Assembly: GCA_937883755.1 (NCBI GenBank)
Contig: CAKZYA010000031.1
Span: 47,599-111,598, forward strand
Source: an uncultured Flammeovirgaceae bacterium
Lineage (GTDB): Bacteria > Bacteroidota > Bacteroidia > Cytophagales > Cyclobacteriaceae
Length of the DNA stretch: 64,000 bases
Direction: 5' to 3'
Positions within the stretch are counted from its first letter, which is position 1. Each line of letters starts with the position of its first letter. Shown here one piece after another: positions 56,406 to 64,000 of this stretch. Below the pieces are notes generated by a model that saw nothing but the letters and a program-made list of their open reading frames with translations, was not told the DNA's origin and searched no databases. The translations under genes were made by a program, and so were the position numbers.

Positions 56406-57435
56406 AATGATTCCATCCCTGCGCTTGAATATCAACAAACTGACCGGCCTTGGTAGCTAACTGAAGTCCATTCTTAAGTGGTTGGGCATAGCCAATACTG
56501 TGGACATCGGATAAATGCTTTATTTTTTCGTAATCGGCCTGACTTATCGTGAATAAAAGTTCATAATCCTCACCGCCGTTTAGGGCGCAGGTAATTGGGC
56601 TAAGTCGAAATTCTTCAGCAGTCTCATAGGTTTGCTGGTCAATAGGAATATTCTCTTCAAAAATTCTAAAACCAACATTTGATTGTTTACTTAAATGAAA
56701 AAGCTCGGAGGCTAATCCATCCGAAATATCAATCATAGCGGTAGGAATTACTTCTGATTCCCGAAGCTCGTATACTATATCCATACGGGCTTCGGGGCGT
56801 AATTGTCGCCGAACAACGTAGTCATATTTTTCCAGATTAGGCTGTTGTCCAGGCGCACTCAGAAATACCTGCTTTTCGCGAGCCAACACTTGTAATCCCA
56901 AATATGCCGCCCCCAGATCTCCGGTTACGCACACAATATCGTTTTCATAAACACTATTTCGCCGGGTAATGAATTGGGAAGAAGCTGCGCCGAGGGCAGT
57001 CACTGAAATAACCAAGCCGGAGGCTGAGGAGGTAGTATCGCCACCCACTAAGTCAACTTTATAATTCTTGCAAGCGTAGCCAATACCGCGGTACAGTGCC
57101 TCTACAGCTTCTACTGAAAACCGATTACTCAAACCCAAATTTACAGTAATCTGCTGCGGGATGGCGTTCATGGCAGCTATATCCGAAATATTTACAGCTA
57201 CTGATTTATAACCTAAGTGCTCCAACGGAACATAGGCTAAATCAAAGTGAATGCCCTCCAGCAGCATATCACTAGTAACTACTATTTGTTCGTCAGTTGG
57301 TTGGATAATTGCGGCATCATCACCTACCCCCATCATGGTACTTGGTTGTTGAGCACTAAACGACTGGGTAATTTTATCAATCAGGCCAAATTCGCCTAAT
57401 TCTTCAATATTGGTTCGGGTTGGATTATCAGACAT
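56362..57435 (-). CDS. thiL: Thiamine-monophosphate kinase
   Basis: This 357-residue protein has the ThiL marks: GEFGLIDKITQ at the start, GVGDDAAIIQP (metal and ATP binding), TSDMLLEGIHFD, the SVAVNISDIAAMNA helix, DLVGGDTTSSASG, VTGDLGAAYLGL and MIDISDGLASELFHL. It adds the second phosphate to thiamine phosphate, making the cofactor thiamine diphosphate. It lies 21 bp downstream of the epimerase gene on the same strand. The C-terminal end overlaps the convergent small-protein gene. Confidence 0.95.
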   Translation of the reverse strand: MSDNPTRTNIEELGEFGLIDKITQSFSAQQPSTMMGVGDDAAIIQPTDEQIVVTSDMLLEGIHFDLAYVPLEHLGYKSVAVNISDIAAMNAIPQQITVNLGLSNRFSVEAVEALYRGIGYACKNYKVDLVGGDTTSSASGLVISVTALGAASSQFITRRNSVYENDIVCVTGDLGAAYLGLQVLAREKQVFLSAPGQQPNLEKYDYVVRRQLRPEARMDIVYELRESEVIPTAMIDISDGLASELFHLSKQSNVGFRIFEENIPIDQQTYETAEEFRLSPITCALNGGEDYELLFTISQADYEKIKHLSDVHSIGYAQPLKNGLQLATKAGQFVDIQAQGWNHFKAADEADDIGSAD

Positions 57436-57456
57436 AAGATCGGGTTAAGCAGGTAG

Positions 57457-57864
57457 TTAGGATGACACGATAGATTGGCATAATTCTATAAGTACTCCAT
57501 TGGTACATTTCGGGTGTAAGAAACAGATCAGCTTATTATCAGCACCAGGTTTTGGGTTTTCGTTTATAAAAGTAAATCCTTCGGCTTTAAGCCGTTTTAT
57601 CTCGGCTTGAATATCATCTACTTCAAACGCCAAATGGTGTACTCCCTCCCCTCGTTTACTGATAAATTTATCTATGACACTACCTGCATCGCTGGCCGCG
57701 AGCAGCTCAATTTTAGCTGTTTCGGCATCATAAAAGTACGTGGTAACCTTTTCTGAAGCTACCGTTTCCTGCTGGTAAACCGATTTTCCGAGCAAGCGAT
57801 CAAATAATGTCTGAGCTTCTTGGGCATTAGCGATAGCTATTCCAATATGTTCTAGTCGCATCAT
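57457..57864 (-). CDS. mce: Methylmalonyl-CoA epimerase
   Basis: This 135-residue glyoxalase-fold protein starts RLEHIGIAIANAQEAQTLFDRLLG, with metal-binding His in EHIGIA and in GVHHLAFEV and a Glu in VLIELCQ near the end. It interconverts the two epimers of methylmalonyl-CoA in the propionate/succinate route. It starts with paired Met codons and leads the unit with thiL. The family assignment rests on the MCE-specific order of these motifs and the length. Confidence 0.92.
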   Translation of the reverse strand: MMRLEHIGIAIANAQEAQTLFDRLLGKSVYQQETVASEKVTTYFYDAETAKIELLAASDAGSVIDKFISKRGEGVHHLAFEVDDIQAEIKRLKAEGFTFINENPKPGADNKLICFLHPKCTNGVLIELCQSIVSS

Positions 57865-58114
57865 AGATGAGAAACTTTTTTTTCTGGGGACAGGTTTTTA
57901 GATTGTAGTAAGGTATGGTTTTATTTAACATCACTTTAGATAAATTAGCCAGAGCTTACTCATTCGCTAAATAAAATATAGCCTATAAACAGTAAGTTTT
58001 GTTTTTTTACTAGGTCTTCTTAACGTTATATCTCTGAAACTTGCCCAGTCGCACATACGTATGTTTCGGGATAAACTTACGAGTTATTTCATACAGAATA
58101 AATGTTTCTTTGCC

Positions 58115-58441
58115 ATGATTAAAATTACCGATAAAGCAAAAGATAAAATCAGTGCTTTGAGAGAAGAAGAGGGCTACTCTAACAACTACAATATAAGAGT
58201 AGCAGTAAAAGGAGGAGGCTGCTCAGGGTTGATGTATGACCTTGAATTTGACAGCCAGGTGAAAGATGGTGATCAGGTTTACGAAGATCAGGGAGTTAAA
58301 ATCCTAGTCGATAAGCGAAGCTTGCTTTACTTGTTAGGAACAACACTAGATTTCACTGACGGACTGAATGGGAAAGGATTCCAGTTTGTTAACCCGAATG
58401 CTTCTCGCACTTGTGGTTGCGGCGAAAGTTTTTCCGTTTAG
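58115..58441 (+). CDS. IscA/HesB-type iron-sulfur cluster assembly protein
   Basis: The start chosen is ATG 58115 (MIKITDKAKDKISALREEEG), giving 108 residues, the normal length; the frame to 58061 adds an unrelated leader. The three cluster cysteines lie in KGGGCSGLMYDLEF and SRTCGCGESF. These A-type carriers hold and pass Fe-S clusters to target enzymes. The gene is divergent from mce with a 250-bp gap and is followed by a terminator, so it is monocistronic. Confidence 0.94.
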   Translation: MIKITDKAKDKISALREEEGYSNNYNIRVAVKGGGCSGLMYDLEFDSQVKDGDQVYEDQGVKILVDKRSLLYLLGTTLDFTDGLNGKGFQFVNPNASRTCGCGESFSV

Positions 58442-58463
58442 CTTCCTCTCTACTTAATATCTC

Positions 58464-58500
58464 AAAGCCAAAGTCGCCTCACCGTGATTTTGGCTTTTTT
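58464..58500 (+). terminator. Rho-independent terminator after the IscA-type gene
   Basis: AAAGCCAAA (58464-58472) pairs with TTTGGCTTT (58489-58497) with further partial pairing inside the loop, and is followed by TTT. It starts 23 bp after the stop codon. Confidence 0.8.
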
Positions 58501-58540
58501 ATACTCTCTTCTTGATCTTACTGTTACTAAACACTGAATT

Positions 58541-59941
58541 ATGTTACAGGAAGAGAGCATAAAAATATTTGCTGTAGAAGACGATCCCACGTATCGGAAG
58601 TTTCTGGAGTATACCTTGAGTCTCAATCCCGACATTGAGAACCAGATTTTCGAGACGGGGCAAGCTTGCCTGGATGTTCTTCACCTGAAACCTAGTATCA
58701 TCACCATTGACTATTCTTTGCCCGATATGAGTGGCAAGGAATTACTCGAGAAAATCAAAGCGTTTGATTCTAGCATTTTCGTAATTGTCATTTCGGGACA
58801 AGAAGATGTAGGCACCGCAGTAGAGTTGCTTAAACTCGGGGCGTTTGATTACATTACCAAAGACCAAGAAACCAAAGGGCGGCTGCTGCACGCCATCAAT
58901 AACGCTAGAAAAAATCTCTCACTAGTCAATGAGCTAGACCAACTTAAGCAAGAAGTAAGTCAGAAATATGAGTTTAGCAAAAGCATCATTGGAAATAGCC
59001 CCGCGATGAAGCAGGTCTTTTCCATGATGGAAAAAGCCGTAAAAACCAATATCACAGTATCCATTACCGGAGAAACCGGAACAGGTAAAGAAGTGGTTGC
59101 TAAAGCGATTCACTACAACTCTGAACGAAAAAGCAAACCCTTTGTAGCGGTAAATCTTGCAGCTATTCCGAAGGAACTAGTTGAAAGTGAACTATTTGGC
59201 TACGAAAAGGGTGCATTTACCGGAGCGGCTTCTCGCCGAGTTGGTAAGTTTGAAGAAGCCCAAGGTGGCACCATTTTTCTCGATGAAATTGGGGAAATGG
59301 AGATCAACTTACAGGCGAAGCTATTGCGCGTATTACAAGAGCGAGAGATAACCCGAATTGGCGGCAATCAAGTAACCAAACTAGATGTGCGGGTACTGGT
59401 AGCTACCCACCGCGATTTAGCTGAAGAAGTAAAATCTGAAAATTTTCGGGAAGATTTATACTATCGCTTACTTGGTCTGCCTATTCACTTACCGCCCCTG
59501 CGTGACCGGGGGAACGACATTATTCTACTAGCTCGCTTTCTCCTCAATCAGTTTTGTAAGGAGAATAATATGGCAGGAGTCACCTTTTCAAAATCAGCTC
59601 AAGAAAAACTTTTGAAGTATAATTTTCCAGGAAATGTACGGGAACTTAAGTCTACCATTGAGCTAGCTGCTGTGATGGCTGAGGGCCAGTTAATTGAAGC
59701 AGATGATATTCGTTTTAACAGTATACGAAAGGAAGAGAATTTCATTCTAGAAGAACTCACCATGCGAGAATACACCTTCCGAATTATTCTGCACTTTCTG
59801 AAGAAATACGATAATAATGTGTTACTCGTAGCAAAAAAACTAGATATCGGAAAATCTACGATCTACCGTTACCTGAAAGAAATAGAGGAGGAAAATGCTA
59901 CTCCTGAGAAAATAGATAATCCTGAAACTACCTTCGCTTAG
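58541..59941 (+). CDS. Sigma-54-dependent response regulator (NtrC family)
   Basis: This 466-residue protein has a receiver domain with acidic residues AVEDD (13-15) and phospho-Asp57 ([12 protein letters not shown]), a AAA+ domain and a C-terminal Fis-like helix-turn-helix ([19 protein letters not shown]). The AAA+ part has Walker [14 protein letters not shown], the sigma-54 contact loop GAFTGA in [13 protein letters not shown], and FLDEIGEM. It activates sigma-54 promoters when phosphorylated. An HPt protein gene follows 71 bp later. No sensor kinase gene is in the window, so phosphate may reach it through a relay. Confidence 0.95.
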   Translation: MLQEESIKIFAVEDDPTYRKFLEYTLSLNPDIENQIFETGQACLDVLHLKPSIITIDYSLPDMSGKELLEKIKAFDSSIFVIVISGQEDVGTAVELLKLGAFDYITKDQETKGRLLHAINNARKNLSLVNELDQLKQEVSQKYEFSKSIIGNSPAMKQVFSMMEKAVKTNITVSITGETGTGKEVVAKAIHYNSERKSKPFVAVNLAAIPKELVESELFGYEKGAFTGAASRRVGKFEEAQGGTIFLDEIGEMEINLQAKLLRVLQEREITRIGGNQVTKLDVRVLVATHRDLAEEVKSENFREDLYYRLLGLPIHLPPLRDRGNDIILLARFLLNQFCKENNMAGVTFSKSAQEKLLKYNFPGNVRELKSTIELAAVMAEGQLIEADDIRFNSIRKEENFILEELTMREYTFRIILHFLKKYDNNVLLVAKKLDIGKSTIYRYLKEIEEENATPEKIDNPETTFA

Positions 59942-60012
59942 TTCCTAATCCCATTAGAAGTCCGAAGCTAGAAGTAAGACTGTGAAATTTATCGCTAAAT
60001 GCTAAATATAGT

Positions 60013-60390
60013 ATGAATCAGATAGATAAAAACCAGCAGGAAACGCATGATACACGCGTTGATTTAACGTACCTGGAAGAGATCACGGGTGGTGATCAGG
60101 ATTTTATGAATTCAATTCTTACCACCTTCGTAAATGAAACTCCCAGCACCATTGATAAGTTACTTGAGGCTACCTCCCAATCTGACTGGTGGGAAGTAGG
60201 GCAAGTCGCTCATCAGTTGAAACCCTCCCTGCAATTTATTGGTCTGCACCAAACCCTCAAACACGTAAAAACCATTGAGCGTAACTGCAAAGAATCCATC
60301 GATCTGGCTTCAATTCCTGATTTGGTCAATTCAGTTATTCGGGATATTCAGCAAAGCATAGCTGAGTTGAAAGTCGAGCGTTTAATGTAA
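60013..60390 (+). CDS. HPt-domain phosphotransfer protein
   Basis: This 125-residue four-helix protein has the HPt site His67 in EVGQVAHQLKPSLQFIG and the common start LTYLEEITGGDQDFMNSILTTF. HPt proteins shuttle phosphate between the receiver of a hybrid kinase and a response regulator. It lies right after the sigma-54 regulator gene and has no kinase domain of its own. It probably links a hybrid kinase encoded elsewhere with that regulator. Confidence 0.92.
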   Translation: MNQIDKNQQETHDTRVDLTYLEEITGGDQDFMNSILTTFVNETPSTIDKLLEATSQSDWWEVGQVAHQLKPSLQFIGLHQTLKHVKTIERNCKESIDLASIPDLVNSVIRDIQQSIAELKVERLM

Positions 60391-60414
60391 GTTTTTATCC
60401 GTTTTGAAAACTTA
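60388..60414 (+). terminator. Possible terminator at the end of the HPt gene
   Basis: TAAGTTTT (60388-60395, including the stop codon) pairs perfectly with AAAACTTA (60407-60414). The T tract after it is broken (TTCTACTTTTT), so termination is uncertain. Confidence 0.35.
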
Positions 60415-60508
60415 TTCTACTTTTTGAGAGAGTTAGCCTCGTTTCTCTGCTGCTCATTATAGATTTTTTGTACATTTCGGCTTAAGAGATTCTCTTAATT
60501 AGCCCGAG

Positions 60509-63500
60509 ATGATTTACAAGACATTTTGCTGGATTATATGTATTTGGAGTCTGTTTCTCGCCTGCCAACCTAAGCAACCTCCTGTCTTTCAGCTACTTTC
60601 ACCGGGGCATACTGGAATTGAGTTCACCAACACTATTATTGAAAATGATTCGCTCAACGTTATTGACTACGCCTACCTTTACAACGGTAGTGGAGTTGGA
60701 GTTGGTGATGTGAATAATGACGGCTTAGATGACATCTTCTTCGCGGGCAACCAAGTTTCCAGCCGATTGTATCTCAACCAAGGGGGTCTTCAATTTAAAG
60801 ACGTTACTGAAACTTCAAATATTACTACTGACCGTTGGGCAACCGGAGTAGCTATGGTTGATATCAACCAAGATAGCTGGTTGGACATTTACGTGTGCGT
60901 TGCCAGTAAATTTGACTCAACCCTTAGTCGCAATTACTTTTTTATTAACCAGGGAGTAGATGATCAGGGAATACCGCAGTTCTACGACCGAGCGGCTGAA
61001 TTCAACCTAGATGACTCGGGCTACTCTACCCAGGCTGCCTTTTTTGACTATGACCTCGATGGTGATCTAGATATGTACCTACTCACCAATGGTATGGAAA
61101 GTTTTAACCATAATCTAGCTCGAGAAAAGAACACCAACGGCGAAGGTATTAGTACTGATAAGCTTTATCGTAATGATTCCGATTCTTCATCGACCAATTC
61201 CATCACTTTTTCTGATGTTAGCCAGGAAGCAGGCATCCTGATTGAAGGTTATGGCTTAGGAGTTGGTATTAATGACTTTAACCTCGATGGCTTCCCTGAT
61301 GTCTACGCTGCTAATGATTTTATTACTAATGACTTGATGTGGATTAATAATGGTGATGGCACATTCACTGATCGGGCAGGTGAGTACTTGAAACATCATT
61401 CGCACAACGGCATGGGCACTGATTTGGCTGATTTTAATAATGACGGTCTAGTAGATATTGTAGTGCTTGACATGCTGCCGGAGGACAACTATCGTCAGAA
61501 AACCATGATGGGTAAACCCAACCCTGATCGTTTCCAGCTCAATACTAGCCTTGACTATACTCCGCAATACGTACGAAACACTCTTCAATTGCACAATGGG
61601 TTTACTCCCAGCGGACAGCCCTCGTTTAGCGAAATTGGGCAATTAGCGGGTGTGCATAGCACCGATTGGAGCTGGAGTGCCTTGTTTGCCGATTACGATA
61701 ACGACGGCTTCCGGGATCTGCTGATTACCAACGGATATGTAAAAGATGTAACCAATCTGGATTTTATCACCTACCTAAGTGCGTCATCTCAATTTGGTAC
61801 CGAGGCGGCTAAGCACGATAAATCATTGGCACTAACTGAAATGCTCAAAGAAGCCAAAGTTCACAACTATGTTTTTAGAAACAATGGGAGTGATACCGCT
61901 TCCGCTTTATTTTTTTCGGATATGTCAGAAGCCTGGGGGTTGCGAGAAGCCTCGTTCACCAATGGTACAGCCTTTGCCGACTTAGATCAGGACGGTGACC
62001 TCGATCTGGTCATGAATAATATTAATGGCAATGCCTTTATCTACAAAAACCAGATTCCTCAGGATAGCAACCACCGTTTTCTAAGGGTTAAACTGCTAGG
62101 TCCTCCTCATAATCCTCAAGGGTTTCAAGCTACTGTAACCTTATTTTATGGTAATCAAACCCAGTATCACTACCAAATGCCCTACCGAGGCTACAAGTCA
62201 ACCGTAGAAAGCGATATTCATTTTGGTCTAGGAAGTATTTCCAGCGTAGACAGTATTCTGGTACAGTGGCCTGATAGCTTAGTACAATGGTTATATGATA
62301 TCCCTACCAATCAACACCTTCAGTTGTCTTACAATGAAGCTTCTCAGAAGGGGATTCCCCTAAAGTCTACTTCACCCTCTCCCTTACTACTAAGTATCAC
62401 TGATTCTATGAATCTAAACTGGAAGCATCAAGAAGTAGCCTTCAATGACTTTAACCATCAGCCACTACTTCACCGCCGATTCTCCCAAGAAGGACCAGGT
62501 CTAGCCGTGGGAGATATAAATGGTGATGGTTACGAAGATTTTTTCGTCGGCGGAGCTAAAAATCAATCAGGCACATTCTTTTTACAGCAGGCCAATGGCT
62601 CATTTGTTCAACAATCGTTAGATCAGCACCAAGCAAGTGAAGATTTAGAAGCATTGCTATTTGACGCCGACCAGGACGATGACTTAGATCTATACGTAGT
62701 AAGTGGGGGCAACGAGTTTTCGGCTGATTCTCCTACTTATCAAGATCGCCTGTATCGTAACCAAGGAGATGGACAATTTCAGTATGACTCTACTGCCTTA
62801 CCTACATTTTTTAGTAGTGGCTCTTGTGTCACTGCCTCTGATTATGATTCAGATGGTGATCTAGATTTATTTGTCGGCAGTCGGCTTGTTCCTCTTCAGT
62901 ATCCTCAACCTGCTTCTAGTTACATTCTGGAAAATCGAGATGGGAAATTTTTCAATGTGACCAATGAGGTTGCCCCGTTCTTACAAGAGTTTGGTCTGGT
63001 AGCTGACGCTCTCTGGACAGATTTTAACCAAGATCAGCAACCTGACTTGCTCATTGCGGGCGAATGGCTTCCACTCATCTTCTTAGAAAACCAAAACGGG
63101 GTTTTCCGAAATGTTACCACTACGCTAGGGCTACCTAACACCTCTGGGTGGTGGAACAGTCTAGCATCTGGCGATTTTGATAATGACGGTGATACTGACT
63201 ATGTTGTGGGCAATGTCGGTTTAAATACGAAGTTTAAAGCCTCAGAAAAAGAACCTATTCAACTGTTTACCAGTGATTATGACAAAAACGAAAGTATTGA
63301 CCCAGTATTAACTTACTATATTCAAGGCCAACAATATACTGCTCACTCAAGAGGTCAAATGATTGATCAGTTAGTTGGGATGCGTAAACGTTTCACCTCT
63401 TACGAAACCTATGCGCTCACTCCGTTTCGAGAAATGTTTACTTCTGATGAGCTTAATGAAGCTACTGTTTTAGAAAGTGTGATGATGACCAGTAGTTACG

Positions 63501-63886
63501 TAGAAAATCTAGGAAACGGCAAGTTCAATATCAGCCCTTTACCAGCTCATACTCAGATCGCCCCAGTAACAGATATGTCTGTGATGGATGTGAACCAGGA
63601 TGGTAATTTGGACATATTAGCCGTAGGGAACTCCTATGCCCCTGACCCTCAACACGGTTGGTTTGATGCTTCTATCGGATGGGTACTTTTAGGCGATGGA
63701 CAAGGTAATTTCCGCTCAGCGGATCTTTCAGAAACCGGCTTTTACGTGGATACTGATGCCAAAGCTATTCTCCCTTTCAATCAGGCTGCTGGACAATACG
63801 CCTGGCTTATTGCTAGTAACTCCGACTCCCTACAAATGTATCGCCTAAATAGTCTCACTAACAGTAATACGGTAGTAAATAGGTAA
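60509..63886 (+). CDS. Large FG-GAP/ASPIC (CRTAC1-like) surface lipoprotein
   Basis: This 1125-residue protein has a lipoprotein signal (IICIWSLFLACQPKQ). It holds many FG-GAP/VCBS repeats with calcium-binding-type D-x-N-x-D-G-x-x-D loops (GVGDVNNDGLDDIFFAG, FFDYDLDGDLDMYL, FADLDQDGDLDLVMNN, ASDYDSDGDLDLFVGS). Mid-protein is an ASPIC/UnbV domain (FLRVKLLGPPHNPQGFQA, FGLGSISSVDSILVQWPD). The fold should be two beta-propellers on the cell surface. Relatives often lie near SusC/SusD genes, but none is seen downstream within the window. Adhesion or glycan contact is inference. Confidence 0.92.
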   Translation: MIYKTFCWIICIWSLFLACQPKQPPVFQLLSPGHTGIEFTNTIIENDSLNVIDYAYLYNGSGVGVGDVNNDGLDDIFFAGNQVSSRLYLNQGGLQFKDVTETSNITTDRWATGVAMVDINQDSWLDIYVCVASKFDSTLSRNYFFINQGVDDQGIPQFYDRAAEFNLDDSGYSTQAAFFDYDLDGDLDMYLLTNGMESFNHNLAREKNTNGEGISTDKLYRNDSDSSSTNSITFSDVSQEAGILIEGYGLGVGINDFNLDGFPDVYAANDFITNDLMWINNGDGTFTDRAGEYLKHHSHNGMGTDLADFNNDGLVDIVVLDMLPEDNYRQKTMMGKPNPDRFQLNTSLDYTPQYVRNTLQLHNGFTPSGQPSFSEIGQLAGVHSTDWSWSALFADYDNDGFRDLLITNGYVKDVTNLDFITYLSASSQFGTEAAKHDKSLALTEMLKEAKVHNYVFRNNGSDTASALFFSDMSEAWGLREASFTNGTAFADLDQDGDLDLVMNNINGNAFIYKNQIPQDSNHRFLRVKLLGPPHNPQGFQATVTLFYGNQTQYHYQMPYRGYKSTVESDIHFGLGSISSVDSILVQWPDSLVQWLYDIPTNQHLQLSYNEASQKGIPLKSTSPSPLLLSITDSMNLNWKHQEVAFNDFNHQPLLHRRFSQEGPGLAVGDINGDGYEDFFVGGAKNQSGTFFLQQANGSFVQQSLDQHQASEDLEALLFDADQDDDLDLYVVSGGNEFSADSPTYQDRLYRNQGDGQFQYDSTALPTFFSSGSCVTASDYDSDGDLDLFVGSRLVPLQYPQPASSYILENRDGKFFNVTNEVAPFLQEFGLVADALWTDFNQDQQPDLLIAGEWLPLIFLENQNGVFRNVTTTLGLPNTSGWWNSLASGDFDNDGDTDYVVGNVGLNTKFKASEKEPIQLFTSDYDKNESIDPVLTYYIQGQQYTAHSRGQMIDQLVGMRKRFTSYETYALTPFREMFTSDELNEATVLESVMMTSSYVENLGNGKFNISPLPAHTQIAPVTDMSVMDVNQDGNLDILAVGNSYAPDPQHGWFDASIGWVLLGDGQGNFRSADLSETGFYVDTDAKAILPFNQAAGQYAWLIASNSDSLQMYRLNSLTNSNTVVNR

Positions 63887-64000
63887 TTCTTCCTTTTAGA
63901 AGGACTACTGTAATTGTAAATTACTTTCTTGCAACTAAGAACCAAGCTAAGAGCATGTTAAAAAATTCTGTTTGGTCATGCGTTTAAACGATTAAGAATG

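Noticed and set aside
63891..63930. Terminator after the large FG-GAP lipoprotein gene
   Set aside because: A 5-bp stem (63891-63904) and a 6-bp AT-only stem (63910-63924) are present, but neither is stable nor followed by a solid T tract.
63950..64000. Start of an insertion sequence at the window edge
   Set aside because: The GAGCATGTTAAAAAATT stretch resembles some transposon ends, but no transposase or second end is visible before the window stops.

Overview
The window looks like the chromosome of a marine or environmental Bacteroidota of the Cytophagales type. Supporting signs are SusC/SusD proteins with a FecI/FecR regulator pair, a FecR with a DUF4974-like C-terminus, LytS/LytTR two-component proteins, DUF2795 and ASPIC/UnbV-FG-GAP proteins, TAnnTTTG-like promoters, weak ribosome binding sites and several TTG/GTG starts. 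Nearly all of it is coding. No rRNA, tRNA or CRISPR array was found.

Region 1 (1-6826) is a regulated glycan-uptake unit: the end of an ECF sigma factor, its FecR anti-sigma factor, a SusC-type TonB receptor with an N-terminal STN signalling domain, and a SusD-like lipoprotein. It ends in a clear terminator (6892-6927). Region 2 (6946-18868) is a tight nine-gene catabolic operon. It holds two sialidase-like beta-propellers, an unknown polytopic membrane protein, an SSS symporter, a DapA/NanA-type aldolase, an RfaE2-type nucleotidyltransferase, a PfkB kinase fused to a HAD phosphatase, a secreted YdjC-type deacetylase and a 715-residue secreted protein with a propeller-like half and a helical half. 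Together they could import, deacetylate, split and phosphorylate an unusual sugar, probably an acidic or nonulosonate-like one. The kinase, phosphatase and nucleotidyltransferase trio inside a utilisation locus is the best candidate here for an undescribed pathway.

Region 3 (18869-25408) holds a decayed tyrosine recombinase end, a small Cys-motif membrane protein, a divergent oxyR/katG pair with a candidate operator between them, a Fic protein and a transglutaminase-like protein. Region 4 (25409-33121) holds ettA, a DUF349 protein with an RGG-like insert, a DUF2795 protein, ispD, queA, a MacB-type permease and an outer-membrane protein. Region 5 (33302-39584) is glpK-glpD-glpF, facing a ROK kinase and a sugar porter.

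Region 6 (39685-47252) has an unknown membrane protein and then a surface-glycan cluster: a NeuD-type acyltransferase, a LegC-type aminotransferase carrying a repeat-like insertion, a glycosyltransferase, a Wzi-like protein and a polymerase-like membrane protein. Region 7 (47254-55998) has a TolC-type protein, a LytTR/LytS pair, a PBP4-type carboxypeptidase, an outer-membrane beta-barrel receptor and small proteins. Region 8 (56043-64000) has a further small membrane protein, thiL, methylmalonyl-CoA epimerase, an IscA-type protein, a sigma-54 response regulator, an HPt protein and a large FG-GAP/ASPIC lipoprotein.
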